Shown here one piece after another: positions 23,399-37,374 of a DNA stretch of 64,000 bases. The first letter of the stretch is position 1. Every line of letters starts with the position of its first letter. The notes under the pieces were generated by a model. The model worked only from the letters and a program-made list of their open reading frames with translations. It was not told where the DNA came from and made no database searches. This DNA comes from Plotosus lineatus. Its lineage: Eukaryota; Chordata; Actinopteri; Siluriformes; Plotosidae. The translations under genes and the position numbers were made by a program. The DNA is taken from assembly GCA_024760905.1 (NCBI GenBank), contig CM045745.1:6230282-6294281 (forward strand), read 5' to 3'.

Positions 23399-23924
23399 TT
23401 CCGTTTGTATTTACACAATTCAAATTACAATGCCCAAATTAAAGATATAATAGCAACAGTTCTGAAAACGACAAAAACAACAACTACTACTTCAAAATCT
23501 TAAAAAGGTTAATACATGCAAATTCCAGACTAAGGCTTTGATGAATGACTGAGCAATTCCCAAGGTCTGGAATTTCCTTGTACTGACCAAACTAATAAAG
23601 ATAATAATTAATTAACTACATTGAATATTATATTTCTGGACATTCTTGGATTACTAGCTCAATCACTTATTGGCTAATTTCTTTAAAATGGCGCAAAATG
23701 TCATGAAGTCTGAATGAGGTACACTGAGTAGCTTATAGTTCAGTATCCAGAGATAATGCGCCGATGCTTTCATCAATGTTCAATAGCTGAAAAAAATGGG
23801 TTTGCATTCTTTTTGTAAAATCCTTAAGGCTAAAAAAAAAATTTACATAACTCAAGGAAAAGGGTTGGTTGTCTGTCGATACGATAAAGAGCTCCTATTC
23901 ATGTATTCATTCCTTGTCTTGATT
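23397..23924. other. No gene seen
   Basis: AT-rich sequence flanking the LINE at 23925; no coding signal recognised. Confidence 0.4.
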
Positions 23925-24842
23925 TGTGGACCCTCTGATGGCTGATGAGTCCTAGCTTGGAGCGTCATATACGACCACACACATCACAGGCTGGTCCTGA
24001 TGTAACTGCCTCGTGTGTTCTAGTTTTATACAGTTGGTGTTTTTCTTGAACAGCCTGGATATGCTTGTCTTCAAATTGCCTGATGCCCTTGTGACTGATG
24101 GATCTCCAGCTCTTCCGATTCTCTGCTAGCTCCTCCCAGTGGTAGTCATCTATGTGGCACTTCTTCAGGCTGACCTTGACTGTATCTTTATACCATTTGT
24201 ATTGACCAACATGCTTGCATTGATCAATTTTCAGCTGTTCATAGAAAATTGCTTTTGGTACTCTGCTGTTAGACATACGGACTAAATGTCCTGCACATCT
24301 GAGTTGTGATTTTATCAGCAAGGCTTCTATGCCAGGCATTCCTGCCCTATGCAGAACTTCAGTATTTGGAACTTTGTCCTGCCAGAGGCTACCCAAGATT
24401 TTGCAGATGCAGCTGAGATGAAAATGATCTAATTTCTTTATATGGTGTCTGTAGGTATTCTATGTTTCACAGGCATAGAGGAGTGTGGGTATGATGACTG
24501 CTCTGTATACCTTTTATACCCCTCTTATTCCACAGCTTTCCTCTGAGGCACCCAAAAAAGACTTGCTTTCAGTTGGTTCAGTCCATCATCCAGGTCGACT
24601 GATCAAGACAGGATGCTTCCCAGATAAGTGAATCTGTCAACCACATTTAGCCTTGTGTCTTCGATGGTGATGGTGGACTCAGCATAGACTTTCTGAGGAG
24701 CTGGCTGATACATCACTTCAGTCTTCTTGAGGCTGATAATAAGGCCAAATCTTCTACATGCTGAAGAGAAATGGTTCATTATCATCTGGAGGTCTTCTTC
24801 TGAGATATCAGGGACAATGTTGTGGACACATACAGCTCAGCA
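23925..24842 (-). pseudogene. LINE reverse-transcriptase C-terminus with C2H2 finger, 5' truncated
   Basis: Minus strand. RT thumb-region text FGLIISLKKTEVMYQPAP and VVDRFTYLGSILS is followed, after stops and a frameshift, by QLRCAGHLVRMSNSRVPKAI and a Lys/Glu-rich helical segment. It ends with CDVCGRI then, past a stop, RSKLGLISHQRVH: together a C2H2 finger (C-x2-C, H-x3-H), known at the C-terminus of some vertebrate LINE ORF2 proteins. 5' truncation is near 24842. No target duplication was identified. It is distinct from LINE-R and from the LINE at 28250. Confidence 0.8.
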
Positions 24843-25029
24843 GCTGGATACAAAACAAAACACCTCAGAGGAGCACAGTAACGTCCATAGTGAAAGAAAC
24901 CATTCTAAAAAGACACTGAAATACACAGAAAAGTTGAAAACAAAGCTGTCGAAGGAGGGAAAAGATGAAAGTTTTTCTTTACCCTGTTGAAAAACTGTAG
25001 TACAAGTTACAGACTGAAGCTCACCAAAA

Positions 25030-25385
25030 TTCATTCTATCCATTCACTTTCTGTGCCACTTACTGTAATCCTAATTAGGGTATTCAAGGAGGTTGGCGCC
25101 CATCTCAGTCAACTTTGGGCAAGGGCAGAGTACACCCTGGACAGCTCACCAGGCCAAGGCGAACTCTCATACAACCATTCAGGTTGTGTCACACCTCAGG
25201 GTGATTTGGAACAGTCAGTTAGCCTACTGTACATGTTTTTGGACTGTGGGAGGAAACTGGAGTACCCTGAGGAAACACCATCAAGCATACAGAAACTACA
25301 TACAGAAATGCCTGGGCTGGGAATAAAACCAAGGACCTTCTTGAAGTAAGGCAGACGTGCTAACCACAACACCACAGTGCTGCCC
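25030..25385 (-). mobile_element. SINE-C with tail L
   Basis: Tail L complement AATCCTAATTAGGGTATTC, body TGTTTTTGGACTGTGGGAGG, head complement GTGCTAACCACAACACCACA. Full-length but diverged. Confidence 0.85.
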
Positions 25386-26189
25386 CACCAAACTTTACTC
25401 GACAATTTGTCTGAGCTTGAACGGTTCTATAATGAAGACTGGAATCAAATATTGCACATTCAAAAGTAGATGTATTTCAGGCTATGAGCTTTACCGTTGC
25501 TTTATTCAAGCATTGAGTGATTGGTATTAATGGGCCAAAAGAGCCAAAAAAAAAACCCCAATGCATCACCTCCATCAAACTGGACTCTTGACATAAGGCC
25601 ATAAGGCAGGTAGGGTCTATGGATTCACGCTTTTGGCACCTGTGGAACCATATCCATTTTGTCAGTTTAAAACTCTGACCATTCTTTCCTGACCTATGTA
25701 TTCAACAACAATAAAATCCATACGCTGAAGTCCCTGTTTTATTTTTTATTTTTTATTTTGGCACCATTCTGAAACTGTTCTGTGTCAAAATCTCAGGGGA
25801 TCAGCACTTACAGAAATTCTTGAATCGGCGTTTCTAGCACCAACAATTATACCGCTATCATAATGGTTGATGCAAACACTAAGCCGACATTATACAGTCA
25901 ACTTGAAATGTTAACCTCTGTCACCAAGCTTAATTATTCATCTTCTTGCATTCTAAGTGAGTTCAAATCAAAATACAGTAAAATTAAATCAAGAACTTGT
26001 ACCATGCTCCTGAGCCTGAAGCTGTGCGGGAAATAGTTTCCAGAAACATGTTACATGAGGATCAACTTTTTACACAGCAAAGATGTACAGAAAATTGTCT
26101 TTGCAAATTGGCTTTATAACACCAGCTCTTTCCACATGACTGATGGATAAGATCATTGAGAAGGTGTACAGATGGTTATCATAAAATGT
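25386..26189. other. No gene seen
   Basis: AT-rich sequence without recognised repeats or coding frames; short (TTTTA)n near 25740. Confidence 0.4.
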
Positions 26190-26540
26190 TTAGTGGGTGG
26201 GCAGGTGGTAAGATGATGTATTACCAATCTCAAGCTTGTAGGTTCAAGCCCCACTGTCAACAGTCATCACTGTTGTCCCCCCCCCCCAGTGCAGATAACT
26301 GGGTTATCAAAGGCCAGCCATGTCTCTCACTGTCTGCGGTGGGAGGTTCATGTAAAGGAACCGTTGATGACTTTTATCAAGAGTAGGCTGCATGGCTGTC
26401 AGAGTGTTTCTGCAATGGCTTGATGAGCCATTCAGGGTTCACTCTGCCCTCACCCAGAGTTGGCTGAGATGGGTGCCAGCCTCCAGGTGACCCTAATTAT
26501 TTCTAAGTGGTTCTGAAGTGGTTCAGAAAATGAATGAGTG
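26190..26540 (+). mobile_element. SINE-A with tail L
   Basis: Head is worn (GGGTGGGCAGGTGGTAAGATG, B box GTTCAAGCCCCAC). The poly-C slot has 12 C, body CAGTGCAGATAACTGGG, tail L with ATTATTTCTAAGTGG and AAAATGAATGAG. Confidence 0.8.
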
Positions 26541-26637
26541 TTCATGCTTCTATGGTACATTGTGGTGTAATTTGCTAGGCACTACATGAACAATTTTATG
26601 CAATTAAGCACATAGTATGTCATTTCAGGAGAAGTCC

Positions 26638-27058
26638 ATTCATTCATTTTCTGAACCGCTTAATTCTAATTAGGGTCACAGGGAGGCTGGCGCTCATCCC
26701 AGCCGACTTCCGCCCTGTGATGGCCTGGCGAGCTGTCCAGGGTGTGTGTACTCTGCCCTTGCCCGAAGTCGGCTGGCGCTCATCCACACTCCAGCCGACT
26801 TCGGGCAAGGGCAGAGTACACCCTGGACAGCTCGCCAGGCCATCACAGGGCAGAAACACTCTGATGGCTATGCAGCTACTCTTGTCGAAAGTCAGCAATG
26901 GTTTTTTTACATGAACCTCACACCATAGACAGTGAGAGACATGGCCGGCCTTTGATAACCCAGTTATCTGCACTGGAGGGACAGTGACAACTCGCTGAGA
27001 GTGGGGCTTGAACCCCCAACCTTAGGATCAGTGATCCATCACCTTTATCACTGCCCCA
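26638..27058 (-). mobile_element. SINE-A with tail L containing an internal foldback
   Basis: Minus-strand SINE-A, head complement ending near TTATCACTGCCCC. Within it a segment of about 65 bp is duplicated in inverted orientation: arms 26711-26776 and 26791-26853 separated by 14 bp (26777-26790). The arms carry the GGCGAGCTGTCCAGGG region of the 3' module, so the element reads tail, inverted copy, normal copy, body. Confidence 0.85.
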
Positions 27059-27800
27059 TTTTCAGGAGAGGTGTGGAATGAACGAATGAATTACTGAATC
27101 AATTGATTGATTAATTAATATGATTAGTGCTATGGTTATAGTCTTGTAGCACCAGTACTGTAATGGTAGATTTGACTCGTAGAGATTTCTGACCCTTCCT
27201 GATTCTATATTATATTCATTTTCATTTCTCACCACTCAGTTGTCATCTCTTTCTCCCTCTGTGTCTTTATCTCCCTCCCACCCACACATACTCTCTCCAC
27301 CTCAGCATGTCCTCATCTCTTCTCACACAATGTCAACAGACAAATCTTCATTATATTATTTACTAATTAATTTAGTAATGATTACATTTGACTGATAATT
27401 TTTATGTAGAATTTGAAGCATTTAATTGTGGATCTTACAATTAAATTAAATGTTTTCATGCACAGATATTTTCACGAAGCATTGACTTTTCATTAAGCTG
27501 CTAATTTGTTTGTTCTATTTATTAAATCATAAAATGTATGAACGTCTGGTGTAGATTTTAAGTTTGAGTCTCTTGTGCATTTTTGTTTTCTGTGAAAAAC
27601 AAAGACAACAAATGAGCCATGCACCCCCTCTGCAATAACAAAAACTAACACTACTGAGGTGGGGTTCAACATGTACCAAGAAGTCAACAGATGGCAGTGA
27701 CACCATTGCCTAGCAACCACTCATCAAACTGCCCTCACACCATCCTGTAAAATGCTCAGATCCACTCAGAATGCTTATTAATTCCCATTGCAGTTTCTTC

Positions 27801-27831
<31 letters not shown>

Positions 27832-28069
27832 CAAAAACACACAAATGCTCACAAACCTCTAATAACAACGGAAAGCCTGGCAGTGTATAATGGATACAGA
27901 AAAAGAGAAACGAACAGAAATAAATAAATAAATAAATAAAATCCATACTGATTGAAAGTAAGGGAGCCTGGAAGTGACAAACAGGAGTTTACAGGAAGTC
28001 CCAGTGGAATGAGAAACAGAGTTAATTGACACTCTAAATATAGACAGAAGTAAACTCTATGCCCCTCTC
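27059..28069. other. No gene; poly-A and (AAAT)n tracts
   Basis: Includes a T/C-rich patch near 27240-27300, a poly-A of about 30 bp (27800-27829) and (AAAT)n (27919-27941). No recognised coding sequence. Confidence 0.45.
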
Positions 28070-28072
28070 TCG

Positions 28073-28105
<33 letters not shown>

Positions 28106-28108
28106 GCT

Positions 28109-28144
<36 letters not shown>
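28070..28144. repeat. (CT)n then (GT)n compound microsatellite
   Basis: CT repeats with CG interruptions run directly into about 32 bp of GT. Confidence 0.97.
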
Positions 28145-28147
<3 letters not shown>

Positions 28148-28249
28148 CAAGTGTGGTATTAAGGTTCTTCCAAGATTAATGTAGGTTTCCTCTTATTTAT
28201 TAATATTAAGATTCTTATTCATCTTCTCCAGAGAAATTTTTTAAATGCA

Positions 28250-29690
28250 ATTCATCATCATCATCATCTTCCTCCTCTTAATCCAGTCGTGGGGGCAGCG
28301 GCCTAAGCAATAAGGCCCAGACATCCTTCTCCCCAGCCAATTCCTCCAGCTCTTCCGGGGGACATTGAGGATCAGCTGAGAGACATACTGCCTGCTGCGT
28401 GTTCTGGGTTGACCCCGGGGTCTCTTCCCGGTTGGACATGTCCGAAACACCACACCAGGGAGACGTTCGGGAGGCACTCTAACCAGATGCCCGAGCCACT
28501 TCAACCGGCTCCTCTCAATGCAGAAGAGCAGTGGTTCTACTCCAAGCTCCCTCTGGATGGCTGTGATTCTCACTCTATCTCAAAGGGAAAGCCCTGCCAC
28601 CCGGCAAAGGAAGCTCATTTCAGCCACTTGTGCCCGTGATCTTGTTCTTTTGGTCGCTACCAAAAGCTCATGATCATAGGTCAGGGCTGGAATGTCAATC
28701 AACTGGTAAATTGAGAGTTCCGCCTTGCAGCTCAGCTCCATGTTCACCATGACGGACTGGTATTGGCTCTACTTTACAACAGAGGCTGCAGTGATCCGCC
28801 TGTCGATCTCCTGCTCTCCCAAGTTCCCATCGCCCCCTCCAGAATTCTGTAGAGCATATAGAGTTGGTTGAGAGTGCCATGCCCAGGACATAAACCATAT
28901 TGTTCTTCCTGAATCTGAGGTTCAACTATCGGTCTGATCCTCCTCTCCAGTACCTGTGCATAGATTTTTCTGGGTCGGATGAGGAGTGTGATTCCACGAT
29001 AATTGGAACACATCATCTGGTCCCCATTTTTAAAAAGGGGGACTACGACCCTGGTTTGCCAATCCAGAGGTACGGCCCCTGATGATGTCAACCAAGACAG
29101 TCCTACAACATCCAAAGCCCTGAGATATTCAGGGCAGATCTCATCCACCCTGGAGCCCAACCACTGAGGAGCTTTTTGACTACCTCAGTGACCTCCACTC
29201 CAGTGAGGGGCAGACCCCTTCCCAAACCTCTAGGGTCTGCCTCCTCCAAAAAGGGAGAGTTGGATTGAGGAGATCCTCGACGTATTCCTTCCAGTTCCCG
29301 ACAACTTCTCCAGTCAAGGCGAGCAGCTCAGCACTTCCACTATAAACAGTACTTGTGGAAAACTGCTTCCCCCTCCTGATACATCGAACGGTGGTCCAGA
29401 ACCTTTGTGAGGCCAATCGATAATCGCTCTCCAGGCCCTTACCAAATTCCTCCCACACCTGAGATTTTGCATCGGCGACAACTTAGGTTGCAGCTTGTTT
29501 GGTTTGCCGGTACCTGTCTGCTGCCTTGGGAGTCCCACAGGCCAATAAGACCCAATAGACCTCCTTTTTCAGCTGGATGGCCCCCTTCACCACATGTGTC
29601 CACCACCAGGTTCGGGGGTTACCGCCACAACAGGCAGATGATCGTCCGGCCACAACTCTGGGCTATTTATATGTAGCACAAATGCTTGTT
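28250..29690 (-). pseudogene. Rex3/RTE-like LINE, internally deleted
   Basis: Minus strand. N-terminal linker region GGNPRTWWW, FWTTVRCIRRGKQFS and WKEYVEDLLNP, then RT fingers LDWQTRVVVPLFKNGDQM, CSNYRGITLL and EEQYGLCPGHGTLNQLYML. The frame then jumps, near 28815, to text close to the RT C-terminus (EIDRRITAAS, VGVEPLL-like, RLKWLGHLVRVPPERLPG, TGKRPRGQPRT). The palm with the catalytic aspartates is therefore missing. The 3' end on the left is followed by a short (ATC)n tract, as in RTE-type LINEs with microsatellite tails. Several stops. RTE/Rex3 placement is from recalled family text. Confidence 0.8.
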
Positions 29691-29793
29691 GCTTGTTACA
29701 CATTCACCAAAGTGTGGAACAGAGGCATGTTTACCATTATATTATGCCACTTTTAAGTTTACTTTTTTAATTATCTGGGACCTGATGATAATA

Positions 29794-30732
29794 CAGTGTT
29801 ACCTCAACTTACAAAATTAATCTGTTCCGAGGACAGGCTCGTAAGTCAAAACATTCATTAGATAAAACAAAAATTCCCATAGGAAATAATAGAAAACCAA
29901 TTAATCAAACCCCCTCCCAAACTCATATAATCTGTAAAAACAATAAATGTTTCATAATAATAACACATGTACAGTAACATTAATAATACTGTAATTAACA
30001 ATAAATAATAATAAAACAAGAATAAATAATAAGGCAATAAATAATACAGTAAGTGCATCTGAACTGAAGAATAGCACTTAACATTAACTTAGCCTTGTTT
30101 CAAGAGAAATCGATTTTTTCCTCTCGAATACAACAGCCACCTTCTTACCACCTATCTTAGAAACACTGGGACATGCACAATAAAAAATAAGACTAAAAAG
30201 TCACAAAATCCGAACCACAGAAAATAAAAACTTTTGTGCACGTGCGCGCTACAAATTCCGGCGCAGAAAGGATCTTGGAGGAATTCACATGCTAATTGGC
30301 ATGTATGACCCTGGGGAACATGCTTTTTTAATATACTGGACCAGCTTTATCTGCATTGCACATCCTCTACACTAGTTGGCAGTGGCGCTCTCACCAACTT
30401 CCTTATGGTTTGAGGAAAAATCAGCGAGCAAATCATATGAAATGCAGTAAACACTATTTATAGTCCAGCGCAGGGCTGAAATGTTTTTTTTTTTCTTCTT
30501 CTTATAGGGGGCATCACAGAAAATAATTGAAAAGCACTGCACAAGGCGTTCTCGGAGCGTGGAGGAATACACGCGGAAGAACACAAGGATAATCGGCCCG
30601 GAAAAGCCATTTCCCCAGCAGAGCTCATAAGTCAACATTTTGCTCGTTGGATGGGGCAGATTTTTGGTGGGATCAAAGCTCGTATCACGGAAACTTAGTT
30701 ATTAAAGCCACTTGTAAGTCAAGGTACCACTG
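29794..30732. mobile_element. Pogo/Tigger-like non-autonomous element carrying hAT sequence, copy 1
   Basis: Ends CAGTGTTACCTCAACTTAC and, on the right, the complement AAGTCAAGGTACCACTG, flanked by TA on both sides (29792-29793, 30733-30734): the TIR type and TA duplication of Tc1/mariner-pogo elements. The interior holds part of a hAT MITE related to 58150-58767, ending at AAAAGCACTG before CACAAGGC. Other copies at 33020 and 45131 carry the same insert, so it was part of the unit before it spread. Confidence 0.8.
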
Positions 30733-30734
30733 TA

Positions 30735-31990
30735 TTTGTTACAGCGTTGCGATTTGAATTTTTTTATTCATACTTGCTTGATACAAGATTTCAGCTGCTC
30801 AATAGTCCGTGAATACTGTTGTTTGTTTCTCCTTTTCATTCTTCCTTCATTTTCTGTGTGAGACAGACCTGGATTCCCAGTAAGCCAGTCAATCACATTT
30901 CAAGACCACACTGATATAGTTCATGGAGTATGAGGCCTGGCATTGCCCCATTGAAATAAGCATGGATGTTCTGGAAAGAAATGTTGTCCCGATGACAGAA
31001 TTTGTCTCTCTGAAAATCCTTGGGTCAGTGGTACACTGATACACATAAAACTAGCCCATGCCATCCCATAACATCTCAGATTTTGGCGTTTGCATCATTT
31101 CTCTTATAACATCTGAATGTTTATTGTTATCTTTAGCATGGTAAACTGGACAAATGACACCCTCCCCCCAAAATAAATAAATAAATAAAACATACTAAAA
31201 TATGGAACAACAGAAGCACCCACTGTCATTCAAGCCATATAGTTGATATAATTGATTTATGGAATCCCTTTTCACAATTCAGTTTCTGGCTGCATTCCTG
31301 GATGCAGTGGCAGACCAGGTTAAGTGAAAACAGCTTGATGAAGTACTCCTGAGCCAATGTGACTACATTTGTCACAATTGTATAACAGTTTCTCAGACAC
31401 TACCCTTTGAGGCATTTAGCAATGGTTTTCGACCTTGCTCTTAACACTTTGAGATATATCCAGGTTCCCTGAGCCTTTCTGTACTGTAGATGTTTTTTTG
31501 CAATCATGCATTGAGAAAAGTTCTTTTTTAAAGAACAAACAAATTTCTTATTACTTTGTCACACAAATGGGGTTCTCCTTGCTTACAAATACAAAGCCTT
31601 TAGTGAATGCTACTTGAATGCCCAGTTATGATACGAGTCACCTGGTAAACATTTCCACTCAATTCATTCTTGCAAACTACAGTATTTGAAATCTCCTTTC
31701 GTTGAGTAGGTTGCAAGCATTTAATTATAACTTTTTAGATATTTACCGAATTCAGGTCGGCTAATTAGAATATTTAACACCCCCCCTTTTTTATACTGTT
31801 GTCAGCTCGGTAAACTTTACATAAAGTAACAAATCATGGCTTTTTTAACTGTATTTTGAACAATATTTTATTTCCAAATTTTGCATTTGGAAATTGGACT
31901 AGCAGGTGTAGATATTAATTGGGCCCTATTTTTCCCATATTTTCTTTATGAAATTGTTTACCAATAAACTTCAAAATGGACACAGTCTTG
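30735..31990. other. No gene; possible very old dispersed repeat
   Basis: Around 30900-31150 phrases such as GGCATTGCCCCATTGAAATA and CCCATGCCATCCCATAACAT recall a common fish repeat, but divergence is high. (AATA)n near 31171-31188. No coding signal. Confidence 0.3.
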
Positions 31991-31995
31991 AGTTG

Positions 31996-32213
31996 GAGGG
32001 CTGGCACAGTGGCGTAATGGACAGCACATCTGCCTCACAGCAAGAAAGCTCTGGGTTTGCATTCCAGGCTTGGGCATTATTGGGTGCCCTTCCTGACACA
32101 ACCCTTAGCAAAGGACAGAAACATGCTGACGTCTTTGCCGCTACTCTTTATGAAAGTCAGAAATGGTTCTTTTACATGCCTCTCACCATAGACAGTGAGA
32201 GACATGGCCCACC
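31996..32213. mobile_element. SINE-C head (+) joined to SINE-A/R body (-)
   Basis: 31996-32075 is a SINE-C head (GCACAGTGGCGTAATGG, CTGCCTCACAGCAAGAAAG). From 32076 the sequence is minus-strand SINE-A with tail R fragments (GGTGCCCTTCCTGACACAAC, AGTCAGAAATGGTTCTTTTAC). It stops at the edge of the TIR transposon at 32214. A junction of two truncated SINEs. Confidence 0.75.
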
Positions 32214-33019
32214 TTAATACGATGTAATAAGCGCCCTGCTCCAATGAGCCCCCCCAGGGTTTTTGATCTCACGTCTAATAACCATCCATGTGTACTGAGA
32301 GCAAAATGCTAGATCAAACTTACCAATTTTATTTGATCAGTCTCTGTAACTGTAAAATAAGGCAGTCACTGCCTGTAAAAGTGAGTTTACATGGTATTTC
32401 AAGACCCCCTGCCACTGGGGAATGTCTATAATGTTTATCAGTAACAACACATTTGATTGTTCCGCTGTGCTTTAAAAAACAGGAAAATATTTTTCTGTGT
32501 TCTCTTGGTAAATGTCCAACAAGCGATGAACCATTAGAAATTGTTACAGCAAAACTATGGGATGCTCTGAATGAATGGAGTGATGAGCCAGATATGGAGC
32601 TACGTATCAGAAAGTGATGACGAGGATTTTTCACCCGATTCTCCTGCTCACTAACTTCATGAATTTAAAGATGTCCCTGGCCATGTGCTAAAGTTGACAT
32701 TCATGTTGATTGGCTCGATTTTACTTCCGGGAAAATGTTTAAAGGAATAACACCGGGAGGGGAAAGTAAGGGGTCTTTTAATAAAAATTTATGCTGTTCT
32801 CTGTTTATTTTCAGCTTTCATGTAAGTAATTTGGTTGATACTACAAAATGAATAACACAAATACCAGTTAACTCTTTTATTGTTCGGTTACTATTCATGT
32901 TTTCCACATCGATGGTAATAAGCACTTACCATTCCACTCCCATTAGTAACATTTTAATAAGCGCCCACCCACTCCAATTTTTTAAAGCGCCCTGGGTGTT
33001 TATTATGTCCAATACGGTA
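32214..33019 (+). mobile_element. Unassigned TIR DNA transposon, copy 2
   Basis: About 800 bp matching 7194-8039 in the same orientation, roughly 85-90% by eye. The right end TTATTATGTCCAATACGGTA is well kept, the left end is worn. The C-terminal acidic reading frame of copy 1 is here frameshifted (SESDDEDF-like then SPDSPAH). It directly abuts the pogo-like remnant that starts at 33020. Confidence 0.65.
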
Positions 33020-33447
33020 ATAATGAAACAAGAATAAAAAATAAGTCAACTAATCCTTCTGATCAAAGATGTCATGTGGGCTCGATGAAGTCCTGTGGAC
33101 AGGCATGAGGTGGTGCATAACAAAGAAGGAGGAGGAGGAGAATTTGGTGCATGTGAACACTACGAATGCCAGCAAGGAAAGGCTCATCGTGAGCTCCCAC
33201 AAGGCAAGTGCTTCTCAAATACTGGGGCACGCCCCCCTTGGGGGCACAGCGTAATTCCGGGGGGGGGGGGGGGGGTATGACCCTGGGGAACATGTTTTTT
33301 TTGCCATGCTGAAGTATACACACGGAAGAATACGAGACTAATCGGCCAAGAAAAGCCATTTCCCTAGCAGAGATTTTTTTGTGGGATTGAAGCTCTTATC
33401 AAGTAAAAATTTGTTATGAAAGACACTCAAAAGTCAAGATACCACTG
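33020..33447. mobile_element. Pogo/Tigger-like element with hAT insert, copy 2 (right part)
   Basis: Matches the right half of 45131-49982 (GGCATGAGGTGGTGC, GAATGCCAGCAAGG). hAT sequence begins at 33206 after CACAAGGC (33198-33205). The right end is AAGTCAAGATACCACTG. The left half is missing. A run of 17 G at 33260-33276 occupies the place of the GT tract of the 49.7-kb copy. Confidence 0.75.
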
Positions 33448-34009
33448 CATATCACTTAAGAAATGTTGTGGGGTGACATCCAAGGTTTATAGACCGCACA
33501 GCTTCCCATTAGTCATTGAATATTTGAGTAAATAGCAATATTAGCATTATGTAAATATGTTTTTTCATGATGTGACTATGATGCACACATGGGTTCCTTT
33601 GTTGAAATTCCAAATGTAATTATTTTACTGAATTTTACTTGTGATAAGTATTTAACCTATTTTCCCCAATGGAAGAAAGTCCTATAATGTGACTGTGAGA
33701 GTAATCAAAGCTGCTGAACTACATAAAACATAATACAGTACAGTTAATAGTATAGAGAGCACCACTGTACTGTTGAAACAGGGCCTAGCATACTATATAG
33801 TCTCCTACAGTGGCGGGCCGTGCATTTCACACCTAGGCCTTCAGTAGTGCTCAGTCTGAATCAATCCAACCCTCAATAACTATTTTGTGGCTATAAAACT
33901 TTTACTGCAGCTACAGCTGTGACACACAAAACAGGATCAATAATAACCTCATAAAATTACAATTTTTTTTTGAGGAATACAGACACATTTTACTCATCAA
34001 AAATCCGTT

Positions 34010-36024
<2,015 letters not shown>

Positions 36025-36547
36025 TGTGGGACAAAACCGCTATTAAATCAACACAACAATATATTTGCTTGTGCAGCTCGCTACAGATGCAGTTTGCTAG
36101 CTCTGGCTAGTACACTCTCTCACTATCCAATCATAGGGTGTGAAAACGCTGACGTTTCCGTACGCCTGCTTGAAGGCCTTGGTGTCGCCAACTCTAAATC
36201 TGATTGGTTAAAGCAACTGTTTTCCCGAGACTTATTTTATGCCACCGGGCGCGCAGAACTGATTATAAAGGCTTCCAGGTAGATTTCTGACCCTGGCAAC
36301 AAATAATGGCTGAAATGTGATTGGTTAAATGCTTAAATATGAAAACACACATCTGGAAAGCAGCGCAACCAGGGGAGAAATAATGAAAGGAAGCTGACAG
36401 ACAATTTGGAATTATTTAATAAGTATTCATGGACAAAATATAATTAACATCAGTCTGTGATTCAGATATATTTTAGGCCAGCAGAGAAGGCCTTGCAGGC
36501 CCTGACGGCCCACCACCGGTCTCCTATCAATATAGCTTCGGTTTACA

Positions 36548-36875
36548 TGATGGTGAATGGGTCAGCACATCCACTTCACAGCAAGAAGGTCCTGGGTTTG
36601 TGTCCTTGTGTTGGTAAGGGCATTTTTGTGCATATTTTCTCATAATTGTTTGGGCGTCCTCCAGGTACTCCAGTTTCTTACCATCATCCGAAGACGAAAG
36701 ACTGTGCACAATATGTTAAGTGGCTGTTCCAAATCGACCCTTTGTCTGAGTGTTGCAGTGTGACGGCCTAGCAAGCTGTTCAGGGGGTACCCTGCTTTCC
36801 CTCAGTGTCAGCTGAGACAGCCACCCTCCTCCCTGTGACCCTAGGAGAATACATCGGTTCAGCAAATGAGTAAGT
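36548..36875 (+). mobile_element. SINE-C with tail L
   Basis: Head GGTGAATGGGTCAGCAC, ACAGCAAGAAGGTCCTGGG, body, 3' module CGGCCTAGCAAGCTGTTCAG, tail remnant CCCTAGGAGAATACATCGG. Diverged. It starts just outside the hAT element. Confidence 0.8.
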
Positions 36876-37374
36876 GAGACAGTGTACAAGGTGAAAATGT
36901 GTTGTGTTAATGAGCAGAGGGTGGGAAGCTAAAATGCCAGAGCCTGTGAGAGCTATTATTTAATTGCCATAATGTCTGCTCAGGCTCGAAATCTGCAGTC
37001 TGATCTCAAAATGTTTTCACTGTACTGAATACTATAGTGGCAAGAAACATGTCTTATTATGTACACATACATCTTTTTCCAACTTTGGCTTTAAGATCTT
37101 TCACAGACTTGTTTATTTTCTGGGTTCATCAAGATACTGCTTTATTTGGGGTAATTAAAGATTATCAATAAAGATGAACCGAAACACTTTTTATTTGCTC
37201 ATTAAATGTTCTAATTAGAGGTCTCTTTACAGGGTTGTTAATGGTAAACTCCACAAGCTCATTAACAGGAGACATGTCAGACAGTTAACATCACACAGAA
37301 GATTAATAGCTATTCATCTGTGGACAAATTAATTCTGAACCAAATGAAAAATATTATCTCATAAAATATTACTG
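36876..37374. other. No gene seen
   Basis: AT-rich; no recognised element. Confidence 0.4.
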
